Positions 55,893 through 64,000 of a stretch of 64,000 nt of DNA are shown piece by piece; position 1 is the first letter of the stretch; each line of letters starts with the position of its first letter. Source of the DNA: Pedobacter sp. R20-19 (GTDB lineage Bacteria > Bacteroidota > Bacteroidia > Sphingobacteriales > Sphingobacteriaceae); the NCBI RefSeq assembly GCF_000708265.2, contig NZ_JCKI01000002.1, positions 1 through 64,000 of the forward strand, given 5' to 3'. The translations under genes were made by a program, and so were the position numbers. Below the pieces are notes generated by a model. It saw only the letters and a list, made by a program, of their open reading frames with translations. It was not told where the DNA came from and searched no databases.

Positions 55893-56746
55893 TAATCTTT
55901 GCTTGCTTTGAATAATTTTTCTCTCTCTGTTGCGGTTAATTTATCGTAGCCCGATGAAGATATTTTATCTAAAATTGCATCAATTTCCTGCTGTGATACA
56001 TCTTTAAAAGCAGGTTTTTTAACTGGAGGTTTGTCGTTTTTAACCACGCGTAATTTGGGTTTACGCTCAAATAATTTACTCCAGTCCCGGCCACTCTGTA
56101 AGCTTTTAATAAATGCGAAACCTAAAATTGCACCGCCGATGTGTGCTAAATTTCCGCCGGCATTTGCTGATGATAATCCAATAAATGAGATGAAGAAATA
56201 AACGATGGCAACCCATTTAATTTTTACTTCACCAATCAACATCATCATAATCGTGTAATTAGGAACAAGTGTAGCGGTGGCCACAATGATAGCCATTACT
56301 GCTGCTGATGAACCAATAACAGTTTGGCCGATAATTCCACCGGCGAAAGCAGGGAAAATATTTAATCCGGCAATATAAATGAGGGCACCTGTAATGCCAC
56401 CAGCCAAATAAACAAAATGGAATTGCCTGCTTTTTAAGAAATTCATAAAGATATTTCCAAACCAGAACAACCCAAGCATATTAAATAAAAGGTGCAGGAA
56501 ACCATCATGGAAAAACATATAGGTAACTACCGTATAAAAGCGGGTGGGAAGTGCAGAAATTGCAGCCGGAACACCAAAGTAATCCCTAATCCACTCACTG
56601 ATCATTAAGTCGCTTTTTGCCAGAAATAAGAATACAGAAAGAACAGCTGTAACCAGAAATATAATGGTATTTAAACCAATATATAAAAACAGCGGGTTGC
56701 CAGACTGAAATATTTTAAACTTTAAATCTTTAAAAGTATTATTCAT
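55892..56746 (-). CDS. Rhomboid intramembrane serine protease, with C-terminal tail
   Basis: 284 aa. Six hydrophobic segments hold the rhomboid site: Ser147 in VIGSSAAVM and the His in GGNLAHIGGAILG. The YMFFHDGFLHLLFNMLGLFWFG loop is the family's L1/TM2 hallmark. About 60 charged residues follow the last membrane helix and end in a helical stretch. Rhomboids cleave membrane proteins within the bilayer; no substrate is evident. It overlaps both neighbours (8 bp with the rhomboid upstream). Confidence 0.88.
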   Translation of the reverse strand: MNNTFKDLKFKIFQSGNPLFLYIGLNTIIFLVTAVLSVFLFLAKSDLMISEWIRDYFGVPAAISALPTRFYTVVTYMFFHDGFLHLLFNMLGLFWFGNIFMNFLKSRQFHFVYLAGGITGALIYIAGLNIFPAFAGGIIGQTVIGSSAAVMAIIVATATLVPNYTIMMMLIGEVKIKWVAIVYFFISFIGLSSANAGGNLAHIGGAILGFAFIKSLQSGRDWSKLFERKPKLRVVKNDKPPVKKPAFKDVSQQEIDAILDKISSSGYDKLTATEREKLFKASKD

Positions 56747-57479
56747 AGTAAGTGTAAAAATTGGTGTTTTTATCTTTCCATATCTTCACCAGGATGAAGC
56801 CGATTAATGCTCCGCCTAAATGCGCGTAATGAGCTACAGAATCACCTTCGAACTGGCCCACGCCTAGAAACAATTCTACTAAAATGTAAAAAGGGATAAT
56901 GTATTTTGCTTTTACGGGCACGGGAATGAACATAATCATCAGTTCAGCATTTGGATAAAGCATACCAAAGGCAACTAAAAGTCCAAAAATAGCACCTGAT
57001 GCACCTACCATTGGTGTAGTGTAAATATCAATTAATTTTGACAACTGCTGATTGTTTAAACCTTTTATATTGGCTTCAACCATACTGGTAGCAAAGTCAA
57101 CTGAAACTGCCCCTGGATTAACCACAGCTCCGGTTAACTGATAAGTTTCAAACGCCTGTACGCCTAACTGTAGTGCCAATGCGCCAAGGCCTGTAATTAA
57201 ATAAAAAATTAAGAATTTCTTAGCGCCCCAACGTGCTTCCAATAGCGTACCGAAGGAGTAAAGTGCAAACATATTAAAGAAAATGTGCGCCCAGCCACCA
57301 TGCATAAACATATAAGTGATGGGTTGCCATGGCCTGGCTAAGGGTGAATCAAAGTAAAATGCACCCAAACTAAAGCCCAATCTGATTCCTTTGGTTTCGA
57401 AATATAAAGTGGCCAGAAAGAATAATATATTGATAATCAGCAGGTTTTTAACTACTGGAGGGATATGTATGTTGTTCAT
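56739..57479 (-). CDS. Rhomboid intramembrane serine protease
   Basis: 246 aa with six hydrophobic segments. Catalytic Ser161 sits in the MVGASGAIFG motif and the His in AHYAHLGGALIGF. The YMFMHGGWAHIFFNMFALYSFG loop is the rhomboid hallmark. An insert of about 50 residues (TYQLTGAVVNPGAVSVDF...) between membrane segments three and four is longer than in the second rhomboid. It is the first gene of the rhomboid-rhomboid-EEP set. The set lies 187 bp from MutL in the same direction. Confidence 0.9.
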   Translation of the reverse strand: MNNIHIPPVVKNLLIINILFFLATLYFETKGIRLGFSLGAFYFDSPLARPWQPITYMFMHGGWAHIFFNMFALYSFGTLLEARWGAKKFLIFYLITGLGALALQLGVQAFETYQLTGAVVNPGAVSVDFATSMVEANIKGLNNQQLSKLIDIYTTPMVGASGAIFGLLVAFGMLYPNAELMIMFIPVPVKAKYIIPFYILVELFLGVGQFEGDSVAHYAHLGGALIGFILVKIWKDKNTNFYTYYE

Positions 57480-57563
57480 TTATCTATAATAATGTTTTGC
57501 TTTTTACTTTGTTTTAATTTCTGAGTATAAAGACATTTTAGCAGACATAAGATTAAAAGTATT

Positions 57564-57660
57564 AAGCTTTGCCTTTTAGCTTTTACCTTTCCGCTTTAGG
57601 CTCCGATCGCTAATCTTTCAGCTTTTGCCTTTTAGCTTTCAGCTTTTGCCTTTCAGCTTT
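57564..57660. repeat. Short degenerate tandem repeat between mutL and the rhomboids
   Basis: Three to five imperfect copies of tttcagcttttgcctt. Purely T/C-rich on the plus strand. The last copy ends just before the mutL stop codon. No hairpin of note. Confidence 0.65.
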
Positions 57661-57665
57661 ATTTT

Positions 57666-59507
57666 TTACCCCTTCTCAAATTTTTTATCCAATTCTGCTA
57701 GCGTAATCGTTTGAATCACGGGTTTTCCACTCACGCTAAAGTTAGGCGTTTTACAGGCAAAAAGTTCATCAATTAGTGTATTCATTTCCTCTTGTGCTAA
57801 AGCTGTACCTGCCTTTATTGCGCTGTTTTTGGCCAGGCTCCTTGCCAGGCGATCGCGCTTACTTAACTTTAATTCTTGCTGGGTGTTTTTAAAACCTTCA
57901 ATTAATTGTTCAAAAAGTTGTGTTTCATTAATGTTGCTGCTTCCCAGATCTACAGGAACACCCTCTACCACCAACGTATTTTTACCGAATTCCCGTACAT
58001 CGAAGCCTAAACTTTTGATATCATCCAGTAAACTTTTAGCCAGTTCGAAATCATTGGCGTTTAATGTAATGGTTTGTGGAAACAAACTTTGTTGTGATGC
58101 ACCCTTGCGGTCATCAAGATGTACGAGAAAACGTTCGTAAAGGATTCGCTCATGAGCCATCTGCTGATCAATAACCATTAGGCCTGATTTAATCTGCGAA
58201 ACGATATAGCGGTTATGCAATTGCATGTATTGCTTTTTGGGCGTTTCAATTTCGTTGCTATCCTCTGCGTAAATAGATGTTTGTTCTACAACAGGTTGAT
58301 CTGTAATTTCATATAACGACCCCCAATTTTTGGCGCTGGGTTTTGCATCGTAATTTCTGGGTGAGGAGGAATAGCCGGAAACTGAACTGCTATCACTGGC
58401 GAAAGGATTAAAATCCGGATTAAAATTGATGCTTGGTGGAACAATATCTTCTACAGCCTTTTGCGTAATCATATTACTAAAGCCTGTTTCCTGGTCAAAA
58501 TCTAATGTAGGTGCAATGTTATACCGACCGATAGAACGTTTTACCGCCGATTTTAAAATGGCATAAATGGATTTTTCATCCAGATATTTAATTTCCGTTT
58601 TGGTTGGGTGAACGTTTACGTCAATTTTTGCAGGATCAATTTCGATAAACAACACATAGAGTGGATAACTGTCGTCAGGTAAAAGATCTTCAAAGGCAGA
58701 ACTAACGGCGTGATTAAGGTATGGATCTTTTATAAAACGGTTATTTACGAAAAAGAACTGTTCTCCTCTCGTTTTCTTTGCAAAGGCGGGTTTGCCAATA
58801 TATCCCTTTAGGTTAATGATAGTTGTTTCCTCTTCAACAGGAACCAGTCTTTCATTATAATTATTGCCAAAAAGATGTACAAGCCGCTGCTTCAAGTTAC
58901 CTTTAGGAAGGTTGAAAATCTCTGTTCCATCGTGGTGCAAACTAAAAAACACACCAGGATGTGCCAAGGCTACACGCTGAAATTCATCAATGATGTGACG
59001 CATTTCTACCGGATTGCTTTTTAGAAAATTTCTCCGGGCTGGCGTATTAAAAAATAGATTTTTGATGGAGATTTGCGTCCCAGCTGTTGTTGCTATTGGC
59101 TCTTGTGCAATTACCTGTGCACCTTCAATGGAGATGCAAGTGCCAATCTCATCTTCATGTCTGCGGGTTTTCATTTCTACCTGTGCAATCGCTGCGATAG
59201 AGGCCATGGCTTCACCACGAAAACCCATGGTGCGAATGGCAAATAAATCTTCTGCCTTTTTTACCTTCGAAGTGGCATGGCGTTCAAAGCACATACGTGC
59301 ATCAGTTATACTCATCCCACAACCATTATCTACAATCTGTATTAGTGCTTTACCAGCATCCTTAATGACCAGTTGTATTTTATCTGCACCGGCATCAATA
59401 GCATTTTCAAGCAATTCTTTTACCGCCGAAGCTGGCCTTTGAACAACTTCTCCGGCAGCAATCTGGTTGGCAACAGCATCAGGCAATAAGTGAATAATAT
59501 CAGTCAT
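57666..59507 (-). CDS. mutL: DNA mismatch repair protein MutL
   Basis: 613 aa from the ATG at 59507 (MTDIIHLLPDAVANQIAAGEVV); the frame to 59519 adds four residues. The GHKL ATPase domain shows ELLENAIDAGAD, DNGCGM, TMGFRGEAMASI and a GTQISIKNLF-type motif. The S5-like domain includes KIDVNVHPTKTEIKY. The C-terminal dimerisation region (about 425-610) has DQQMAHERILYE where endonuclease-active MutL proteins show DQHAxxE, and the late ACKTPNFSVSGKPV segment lacks the CPHGRP motif. MutL couples mismatch recognition by MutS to downstream repair. The nuclease motif is degenerate here. Confidence 0.95.
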   Translation of the reverse strand: MTDIIHLLPDAVANQIAAGEVVQRPASAVKELLENAIDAGADKIQLVIKDAGKALIQIVDNGCGMSITDARMCFERHATSKVKKAEDLFAIRTMGFRGEAMASIAAIAQVEMKTRRHEDEIGTCISIEGAQVIAQEPIATTAGTQISIKNLFFNTPARRNFLKSNPVEMRHIIDEFQRVALAHPGVFFSLHHDGTEIFNLPKGNLKQRLVHLFGNNYNERLVPVEEETTIINLKGYIGKPAFAKKTRGEQFFFVNNRFIKDPYLNHAVSSAFEDLLPDDSYPLYVLFIEIDPAKIDVNVHPTKTEIKYLDEKSIYAILKSAVKRSIGRYNIAPTLDFDQETGFSNMITQKAVEDIVPPSINFNPDFNPFASDSSSVSGYSSSPRNYDAKPSAKNWGSLYEITDQPVVEQTSIYAEDSNEIETPKKQYMQLHNRYIVSQIKSGLMVIDQQMAHERILYERFLVHLDDRKGASQQSLFPQTITLNANDFELAKSLLDDIKSLGFDVREFGKNTLVVEGVPVDLGSSNINETQLFEQLIEGFKNTQQELKLSKRDRLARSLAKNSAIKAGTALAQEEMNTLIDELFACKTPNFSVSGKPVIQTITLAELDKKFEKG

Positions 59508-59945
59508 GTAATACGGCAATGTGAATGGGCTAAATTATAGAAAATAAGCTTAATGAAACGGATTTGTTTAAAACTCAACATGTAAATGACGGTTATTGTA
59601 GTGGTAAAAATGGATTAAAATATAATTGTTGTGAATTAGTAATTTCTTGATAAAGCATTATTAACCTGAGCAAATGAAATTAAAACTGTCCCTTTAATCC
59701 TCCTTAAAAATAAGAAGTGGAGTAAACTGAACTTTGGTGTAATTTAAGTTCATCTTTTTAGCGAGCTACAAAGATCTCTCCACTGCGGTCGAGAGGACGA
59801 CGCTATTGGTACGAGAAATATTTTTCCATCGCCCTTTCCTTTCCAAGGCGAAAGGTGCCTATAGACGGATAGGGGCTCTTATTTTATTCCGCTACAAAGT
59901 GGATTTTTAAAAGCCAAATCATTACAATTTTCTATCTTTAGCCGT
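59508..59945. other. Intergenic region upstream of mutL and the serine hydrolase gene
   Basis: No gene is supported. Positions 59775-59870 contain cactgcggtcgagaggacgacg and a gcgaaaggtgcctatagacgg segment, which resembles repeat remnants elsewhere. A TATCTTTA box at 59932-59939, just before the plus-strand gene, resembles the -7 consensus, without a clear TTG. Confidence 0.5.
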
Positions 59946-61763
59946 ATGAAACGAAATAGATTAGTGGTTCTGGCTGCCATCAGTTTTTTTAATATTCTCT
60001 GTTTAATGGCTTGTGCGCAAGATCATGCCAACAACGAAAGGAAACTTTCCATTGCTAATAGTATTGCTAAAACAATAGTGGTATTAAATAATCAGGATTC
60101 GGTTATTCCATTAAAATCACTGGATCATAAAAACATTGCTTCTGTAAGTTTGGGTTTTGCTTACAGTATGGTTTTTGACAGTCTGTCTAATAAATATGAT
60201 AAGGTAACTTCGTTTTCTGCAGCGAATTATCAAGATAGTGTTAACCTGAATGATCTGGAAGATGACCTGAAATACTATAACACCATATTGGTTTCTATTG
60301 ATGATCAGCACCTGAATAATGCTAAGTATATTAATTTTATCAATAGCATCAGCAAAACAAAAAAAGTAATTATAGCCTTTTTTGGTAACGGTCCGGGTTT
60401 AAAAACCTTTGATTCCTTGCAATTTCCAATTGTTTTTACTGCACAAAATAATGCAGATGCTGCGGCTTTGGTTCCGCAATATATTTTCGGAGGCATTGCG
60501 GCAGAAAATAAACTCACCACAACTTTTTCTGCACGTTATACCGTCGGATCTGGATTTTTAACGACTAAGACAAGGTTAAAATACACCGTACCTGAAGATG
60601 CCGGATTAAATTCAAATGGTTTAAGCGAAATTGATGCCATTGCTGCAGAAGCAATCAGCCAGAAAGCTACGCCAGGTTTGGTGGTTTTAGTAGCCAAAGA
60701 TGGTAAGGTAATTTTCAACAAAGCATATGGAACGCATACTTATGATACCACAGTACCTGATAAGGTAACGGATATTTTTGATTTAGCTTCAGTGACTAAA
60801 ATTGCGGCTACTACACCTGCTGTAATGCGTTTAGTTGAAGAAGGAAAACTGAAACTAGACACCACCATTGGTGCCTATATTGCCAAAGCCCGTACTTCGC
60901 CAATGAACAATATTCAGGTTAGAGAAGTGATGCTGCATCAGGCAGGTTTTATTCCTTATATTCCTTTTCACGATTATGTTAAAACAGGCGATTACAGTAG
61001 AGATTCTTCTGCTGCATATCCGACTAAAGTCGCTGATCAGTATTACATTAAGAAAGGTTTCTTTAAAGATTTTATGTGGCCGAAAATGCTTAATTCGCCT
61101 ATTAGAACACGTGGCAAATACGTATATAGCGATATCAGTATGTATGTGATGAAAGATATTGTAGAGCACATTAGTGAAGAACCATTAAACCAGTATGCTT
61201 ACGAGCAGTTTTATAAACCTCTCGGCATGCAAACTGCAGGGTTTTTACCGAGAAATAGATTCAGTAAGGATCAAATCATTCCAACAGAGCAAGATACTTA
61301 TTTCAGAAAAACATTATTAGTAGGTTATGTTCACGATCAGGGTGCAGCATTGGCGGGAGGTGTTTCAGGGCACGCAGGCTTATTTGCCAGCGCAAACGAT
61401 CTGGCTATCATGTATCAAATGCTGCTGAACCGCGGGACCTATGGCGGAACAGAATATTTTAAACCCCAAACGGTGGATATGTTTACCGCAAAGCAATCTA
61501 ATGTAAGTCGACGGGGTTTAGGTTTTGATCGCTGGGATCCAGATACCACCAAACACTATCCTTCTAATTTAGCATCGCCGCAAACTTATGGTCATACAGG
61601 TTATACCGGAACTTGCGTGTGGGTAGACCCATCTCGGGGTTTAGTCTATATTTTCTTGTCAAACCGGGTGAACCCAACAGTAACAGATAAATTATCAAAT
61701 CTTAAAATTAGAGGCAGAATACAGGATGTGGTGAATAAGGCGATTGATGACGCTAAAAAGTAA
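59946..61763 (+). CDS. Secreted serine hydrolase (beta-lactamase fold) with a GH3 C-terminal-like domain
   Basis: 605 aa with a signal or lipoprotein-type N-terminus (FFNILCLMACAQ). Residues about 30-215 resemble the C-terminal domain of GH3 enzymes (SIANSIAKTIVVLNNQDSVIPL), and the class C beta-lactamase/penicillin-binding fold starts near 220. Ser282-Val-Thr-Lys285 is the SxxK nucleophile motif, YSD is the Y-x-N equivalent and GHTGYTG the KTG/HTG equivalent. Larger Bacteroidota proteins join a GH3 N-acetylglucosaminidase barrel to these two domains; here the barrel is absent from the start. The role is probably cell-wall or D-amino-peptide processing, unproven. Confidence 0.85.
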   Translation: MKRNRLVVLAAISFFNILCLMACAQDHANNERKLSIANSIAKTIVVLNNQDSVIPLKSLDHKNIASVSLGFAYSMVFDSLSNKYDKVTSFSAANYQDSVNLNDLEDDLKYYNTILVSIDDQHLNNAKYINFINSISKTKKVIIAFFGNGPGLKTFDSLQFPIVFTAQNNADAAALVPQYIFGGIAAENKLTTTFSARYTVGSGFLTTKTRLKYTVPEDAGLNSNGLSEIDAIAAEAISQKATPGLVVLVAKDGKVIFNKAYGTHTYDTTVPDKVTDIFDLASVTKIAATTPAVMRLVEEGKLKLDTTIGAYIAKARTSPMNNIQVREVMLHQAGFIPYIPFHDYVKTGDYSRDSSAAYPTKVADQYYIKKGFFKDFMWPKMLNSPIRTRGKYVYSDISMYVMKDIVEHISEEPLNQYAYEQFYKPLGMQTAGFLPRNRFSKDQIIPTEQDTYFRKTLLVGYVHDQGAALAGGVSGHAGLFASANDLAIMYQMLLNRGTYGGTEYFKPQTVDMFTAKQSNVSRRGLGFDRWDPDTTKHYPSNLASPQTYGHTGYTGTCVWVDPSRGLVYIFLSNRVNPTVTDKLSNLKIRGRIQDVVNKAIDDAKK

Positions 61764-62142
61764 ACTTCAAGTTATAATGAGGCAGTATCTAATTATTAAA
61801 TGATATTAAGATTTTTCATGTTTAGCTTGTCGAAGCAAGTGTTTATGGCAATCGCTATAACCACCTAGGAAAGCCAAACCACTGTTTCTTCGTTCTGCTC
61901 TTAGGCCGGCATGGTCAATTTTTCGGAATGGCACTGACCCAGCCTAACTACTGACTTCCATAGAAAAGCGGCACAGCCCTCATGAATACAAATAAAATAT
62001 ATAAACTATATGAATAATTGCGAGCCGGCAACTTTTCTTCTTTGGTTGCCCAAAGAAGAAAGCCCGTCCGGTCAGGATTAGAACTAATTAATCCTCAGGA
62101 TAACATTTCGAATTTATGATATAGCCTCTTTTGATATATTAT
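61764..62142. other. Intergenic region with repeat shared with 18470-18560
   Basis: Contains the ctcatgaata...atgaataa segment (61978-62020) also found at 18517-18560, and a perfect 11-bp-arm hairpin at 62035-62060 (ttcttctttgg and ccaaagaagaa, 4-nt loop). No gene is supported. The hairpin has no T-run. Confidence 0.6.
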
Positions 62143-62748
62143 TTAGTATTCGTCTTCTAAAAGGCTAATGCAATTGGTCGCCATTTTCTTTAATCGCTCA
62201 TCCAGTGAAGCAATGGAAGCAGTATCCTTCAGACTTTGGTATAGATTATTGATGATGGTTTTCGTTTCTTCATCAGGATCGCAGGCCTGCGATTTTTCCA
62301 GGTAAGGTAATGCCTGAAGCGCAGTTTCCCTGTATTTAGCATATAGTTCCTTATGTAGCTTTAGGTCTTTAGCTTTTCCAGCTTCATTCATTTTTGCGCC
62401 AATAGCGTTGCATTTAGATAAGGAAATAAACCCCAATGCCCTATATGGAACAAAATATGCAGGAGTTATTTTTATCGCTTGTTCGTAATAGGGAATGGCT
62501 TTTTCAGTATTACCTGTTTCTTCATAAAGCCTTCCTAGATGGTAAGTTACATTACCTAGTTGTGTTTTACTAAGCTCTGGAGCTCTTTTTATAAGTTCTT
62601 CGGCCAACGAAATTGCTTGCGACTTTTGAGTGTCTTCCATTCGTATTTGCGAATAATCCCAATACAGATCTTTAACGCTTTTAGTTTGAGCAAAACAAAA
62701 TGGAGAGGTAGCTAATAATAACAGAATGTATAGTAAACGCTTTTTCAT
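62143..62748 (-). CDS. Secreted tetratricopeptide-repeat protein
   Basis: 201 aa from the ATG at 62748, just before a signal peptide (LLLLATSPFCFAQT). Two TPR-like units are visible at about 60-125 (LGNVTYHLGRLYEETGNTEK, AIPYYEQAIKITPAYFVPYRALG). The C-terminal half is helical and charged. It likely binds a protein partner in the periplasm; none is named. A longer frame to 62772 adds eight residues and is less likely. Confidence 0.75.
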   Translation of the reverse strand: MKKRLLYILLLLATSPFCFAQTKSVKDLYWDYSQIRMEDTQKSQAISLAEELIKRAPELSKTQLGNVTYHLGRLYEETGNTEKAIPYYEQAIKITPAYFVPYRALGFISLSKCNAIGAKMNEAGKAKDLKLHKELYAKYRETALQALPYLEKSQACDPDEETKTIINNLYQSLKDTASIASLDERLKKMATNCISLLEDEY

Positions 62749-62840
62749 CTTTTTTTTTGCCCAATATATCATTTTAGTATCAGGATTTTAAATATGTTAC
62801 TTTAAAATAGTTTACTACAATACTTTATAGCAGACTTGTG

Positions 62841-63683
62841 TTAGAAAGTTAAACTTAACTTATAAATCGTTGTATCTAGTTCCTCTGTATCACGGTCTTC
62901 GCACAGCAAAAATTCCATTTTATTTTTCGCTTGTTTAAATGAAGTTATGCCTTCAAATTTATGCTTACCGGGGATTTTATAACTGAAATTAAGTTTTAAA
63001 CTTTTTGCATCGATGCTTCCGATAAAGCTGCCCAGAATCTCGCCATCGTTATAGGTCGATGTTGTATCTTCAGCGGAGGAGATGAAGAAAATATCATTGC
63101 CTACCAATGTTGCATCGGTAAACGATGATTCTATATGATTGATGTTGGGCAACTGCAACGTGCTAAACTTGATATCGACAGTATGAGTTAAATCTTTTCC
63201 TGATAGGATAAAAATACCATTTTTTGTTTCATCTCCGTTTCCGCGATTAAAAAGCAGCCAAGTTGTTCCTGTAAAAACAGCACCTTCAATGTTGAAATTA
63301 TCAATGTTAATCCCAGAAATAAGCCTCATCTTCTCGTAAGTTTTACTTAAACTTTCATGGCTAACTTTTCTTTTGGTTAAGTCGTATCTAATTAAAAGGT
63401 TTCTTGCAGCTGTAGAGCCAGAACCTAAAATGTAAAGGCTATCATCAGCATGACAAAGCACTTCAAAATCTGGTTTCAGCGGTTTTGGAATGTTTTCATT
63501 TTGATTAAGCGGTTGATCAAATAAAATCTGAATTTTCTTCAGTGCATTGGTGTTCAGGTTGTATTCATTTAAAAAACCACTGTTATCACCAATAATATAG
63601 AGCTGTTCTGCATTGGAGAATATGCCGGAAGCAGAGCCAATACCTTTTATCTGTTTGAAAATTTTTAAATGAGTAGCATGCAT
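62841..63683 (-). CDS. Beta-propeller-like protein of unknown function
   Basis: 280 aa, no signal peptide. Repeating strand-turn units (LYIIGDNSGFLNEYNL, SLYILGSGSTAARNLLIRYDL, TWLLFNRGNGDETKNGIFIL, IFFISSAEDTTSTYNDG) resemble propeller blades. It may belong to a DUF6929-like group, but that is from memory and uncertain. The chain ends in a short strand (YKLSLTF). It is oriented with the 2OG oxygenase and TPR genes but separated from them by hairpin and non-coding stretches. Confidence 0.6.
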   Translation of the reverse strand: MHATHLKIFKQIKGIGSASGIFSNAEQLYIIGDNSGFLNEYNLNTNALKKIQILFDQPLNQNENIPKPLKPDFEVLCHADDSLYILGSGSTAARNLLIRYDLTKRKVSHESLSKTYEKMRLISGINIDNFNIEGAVFTGTTWLLFNRGNGDETKNGIFILSGKDLTHTVDIKFSTLQLPNINHIESSFTDATLVGNDIFFISSAEDTTSTYNDGEILGSFIGSIDAKSLKLNFSYKIPGKHKFEGITSFKQAKNKMEFLLCEDRDTEELDTTIYKLSLTF

Positions 63684-63696
63684 ACTTTAAGGTAAT

Positions 63697-63723
63697 AAAA
63701 AAGCACCGACCAAAGTCGGTGCT
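63697..63723 (-). terminator. Terminator after the oxygenase gene
   Basis: Perfect 9-bp arms (agcaccgac and its complement) with a caaa loop and a run of T on the minus strand. It ends the minus-strand oxygenase transcript. A second inverted pair (gtctcgat and atcgagtc) lies between it and the stop codon. Confidence 0.88.
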
Positions 63724-63786
63724 GATATTAATATTTGAGATTGCCGCGTCTCGATAAAAAATCGAGTCTCGCAATGACGAATTTGC

Positions 63787-64000
63787 TTATTTCTTCAAAC
63801 CAATTTCTCTCAATCTTTCATCAAGATACTCACCAGCAGTCATGTCACTGTATGCTTTTGGATGTTCAGCATCAATGGTAGATGTTAAGCTGGTTAAATC
63901 CATATCGCTACGTGGATGCAGGAAAAACGGTACCGAGAAACGGGATGTTTTCATTAATTCACGAGGTGGATTAACCACCCTGTGGGTAGTAGATTTTAAT
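63787..64000 (-). CDS. Isopenicillin N synthase family oxygenase, C-terminal part (partial)
   Basis: Only the last 70 residues are in the window; the gene continues past 64000 on the minus strand. The segment STTHRVVNPPRELMKTSRFS and FFLHPRSDMDL match the end of the non-heme iron, 2-oxoglutarate/IPNS-like oxygenase domain; the His in TTHRVV is an iron ligand. The metal pair His-x-Asp would lie outside. Substrate is unknown. Confidence 0.82.
   Translation of the reverse strand, partial: LKSTTHRVVNPPRELMKTSRFSVPFFLHPRSDMDLTSLTSTIDAEHPKAYSDMTAGEYLDERLREIGLKK

Noticed and set aside
57829..58140. Plus-strand frame of 103 aa inside mutL
   Set aside because: It is antisense to conserved mutL sequence, has skewed composition and no recognisable domain.
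59014..59442. Plus-strand frame of 142 aa inside mutL
   Set aside because: Antisense to the ATPase core of mutL; low-complexity composition typical of a shadow frame.
63740..63780. Second terminator between the hairpin at 63697 and the oxygenase stop
   Set aside because: An 8-bp inverted pair is present, but no T-run follows it on either strand.

Overview
The window looks like the chromosome of a Bacteroidota bacterium, most likely Sphingobacteriaceae and close to Pedobacter. The DNA is AT-rich. It carries TonB-linked SusC/SusD pairs, TonB receptors with carboxypeptidase-like N-terminal domains, lipoproteins with an SCKK-type lipobox and a receptor/DUF4249 pair. Two promoters match the Bacteroidota form (TTG about 21 nt before TATCTTTG), and Shine-Dalgarno sites are scarce. 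No rRNA, tRNA, phage, IS or CRISPR was found. The genus is inferred from gene content only.

Layout. 1-830 is a non-coding stretch of intergenic repeats. 831-5492 holds a secreted subtilisin and, convergent to it, a three-gene overlapping membrane-glycan operon (deacetylase, GT2, GT87). 6186-13351 holds a large secreted DUF5695-like protein, a GH127/146 beta-L-arabinofuranosidase and an M1 metallopeptidase. 13547-29819 is the main metabolic block. It has four enzymes that take 4-hydroxyproline to 2-oxoglutarate (DapA-family deaminase, aldehyde dehydrogenase, epimerase, FAD oxidase), an AraC regulator and an amino acid permease. It continues with a secreted DPP-IV-type peptidase, a secreted gluzincin-like metalloprotein, a POT peptide transporter and two Xaa-Pro aminopeptidases. 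Together these form a plausible route for using (hydroxy)proline-rich, collagen-like peptides.

29837-38764 holds a D-2-hydroxyacid dehydrogenase, a PadR/PspC pair behind a clear palindromic operator, an OMP_b-brl_3 TonB receptor and a GH51 arabinofuranosidase with an extra N-terminal propeller-like region. 38869-45389 holds a TlpA-like thioredoxin protein. It is followed by the regulatory highlight: promoter, SAM-I riboswitch, terminator and a tiny ORF ending in a Cys/Met-rich run, all upstream of a SusC/SusD pair, which suggests a sulfur-responsive outer-membrane uptake system. 45409-45922 is a triple tandem array of palindrome-ended, MITE-like repeats.

46009-53865 holds an SGNH hydrolase, a TonB receptor/DUF4249 pair, a hydroxyacid dehydrogenase and a large MG2/plug-like protein. 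54045-59507 is a minus-strand group: nitroreductase, EEP nuclease/phosphatase family protein, two rhomboids and MutL. 59946-64000 holds a serine hydrolase carrying a GH3 C-terminal-like domain without the GH3 catalytic barrel, a TPR protein, a propeller-like protein and the end of an isopenicillin-N-synthase-type oxygenase. Several short repeat families lie between genes.
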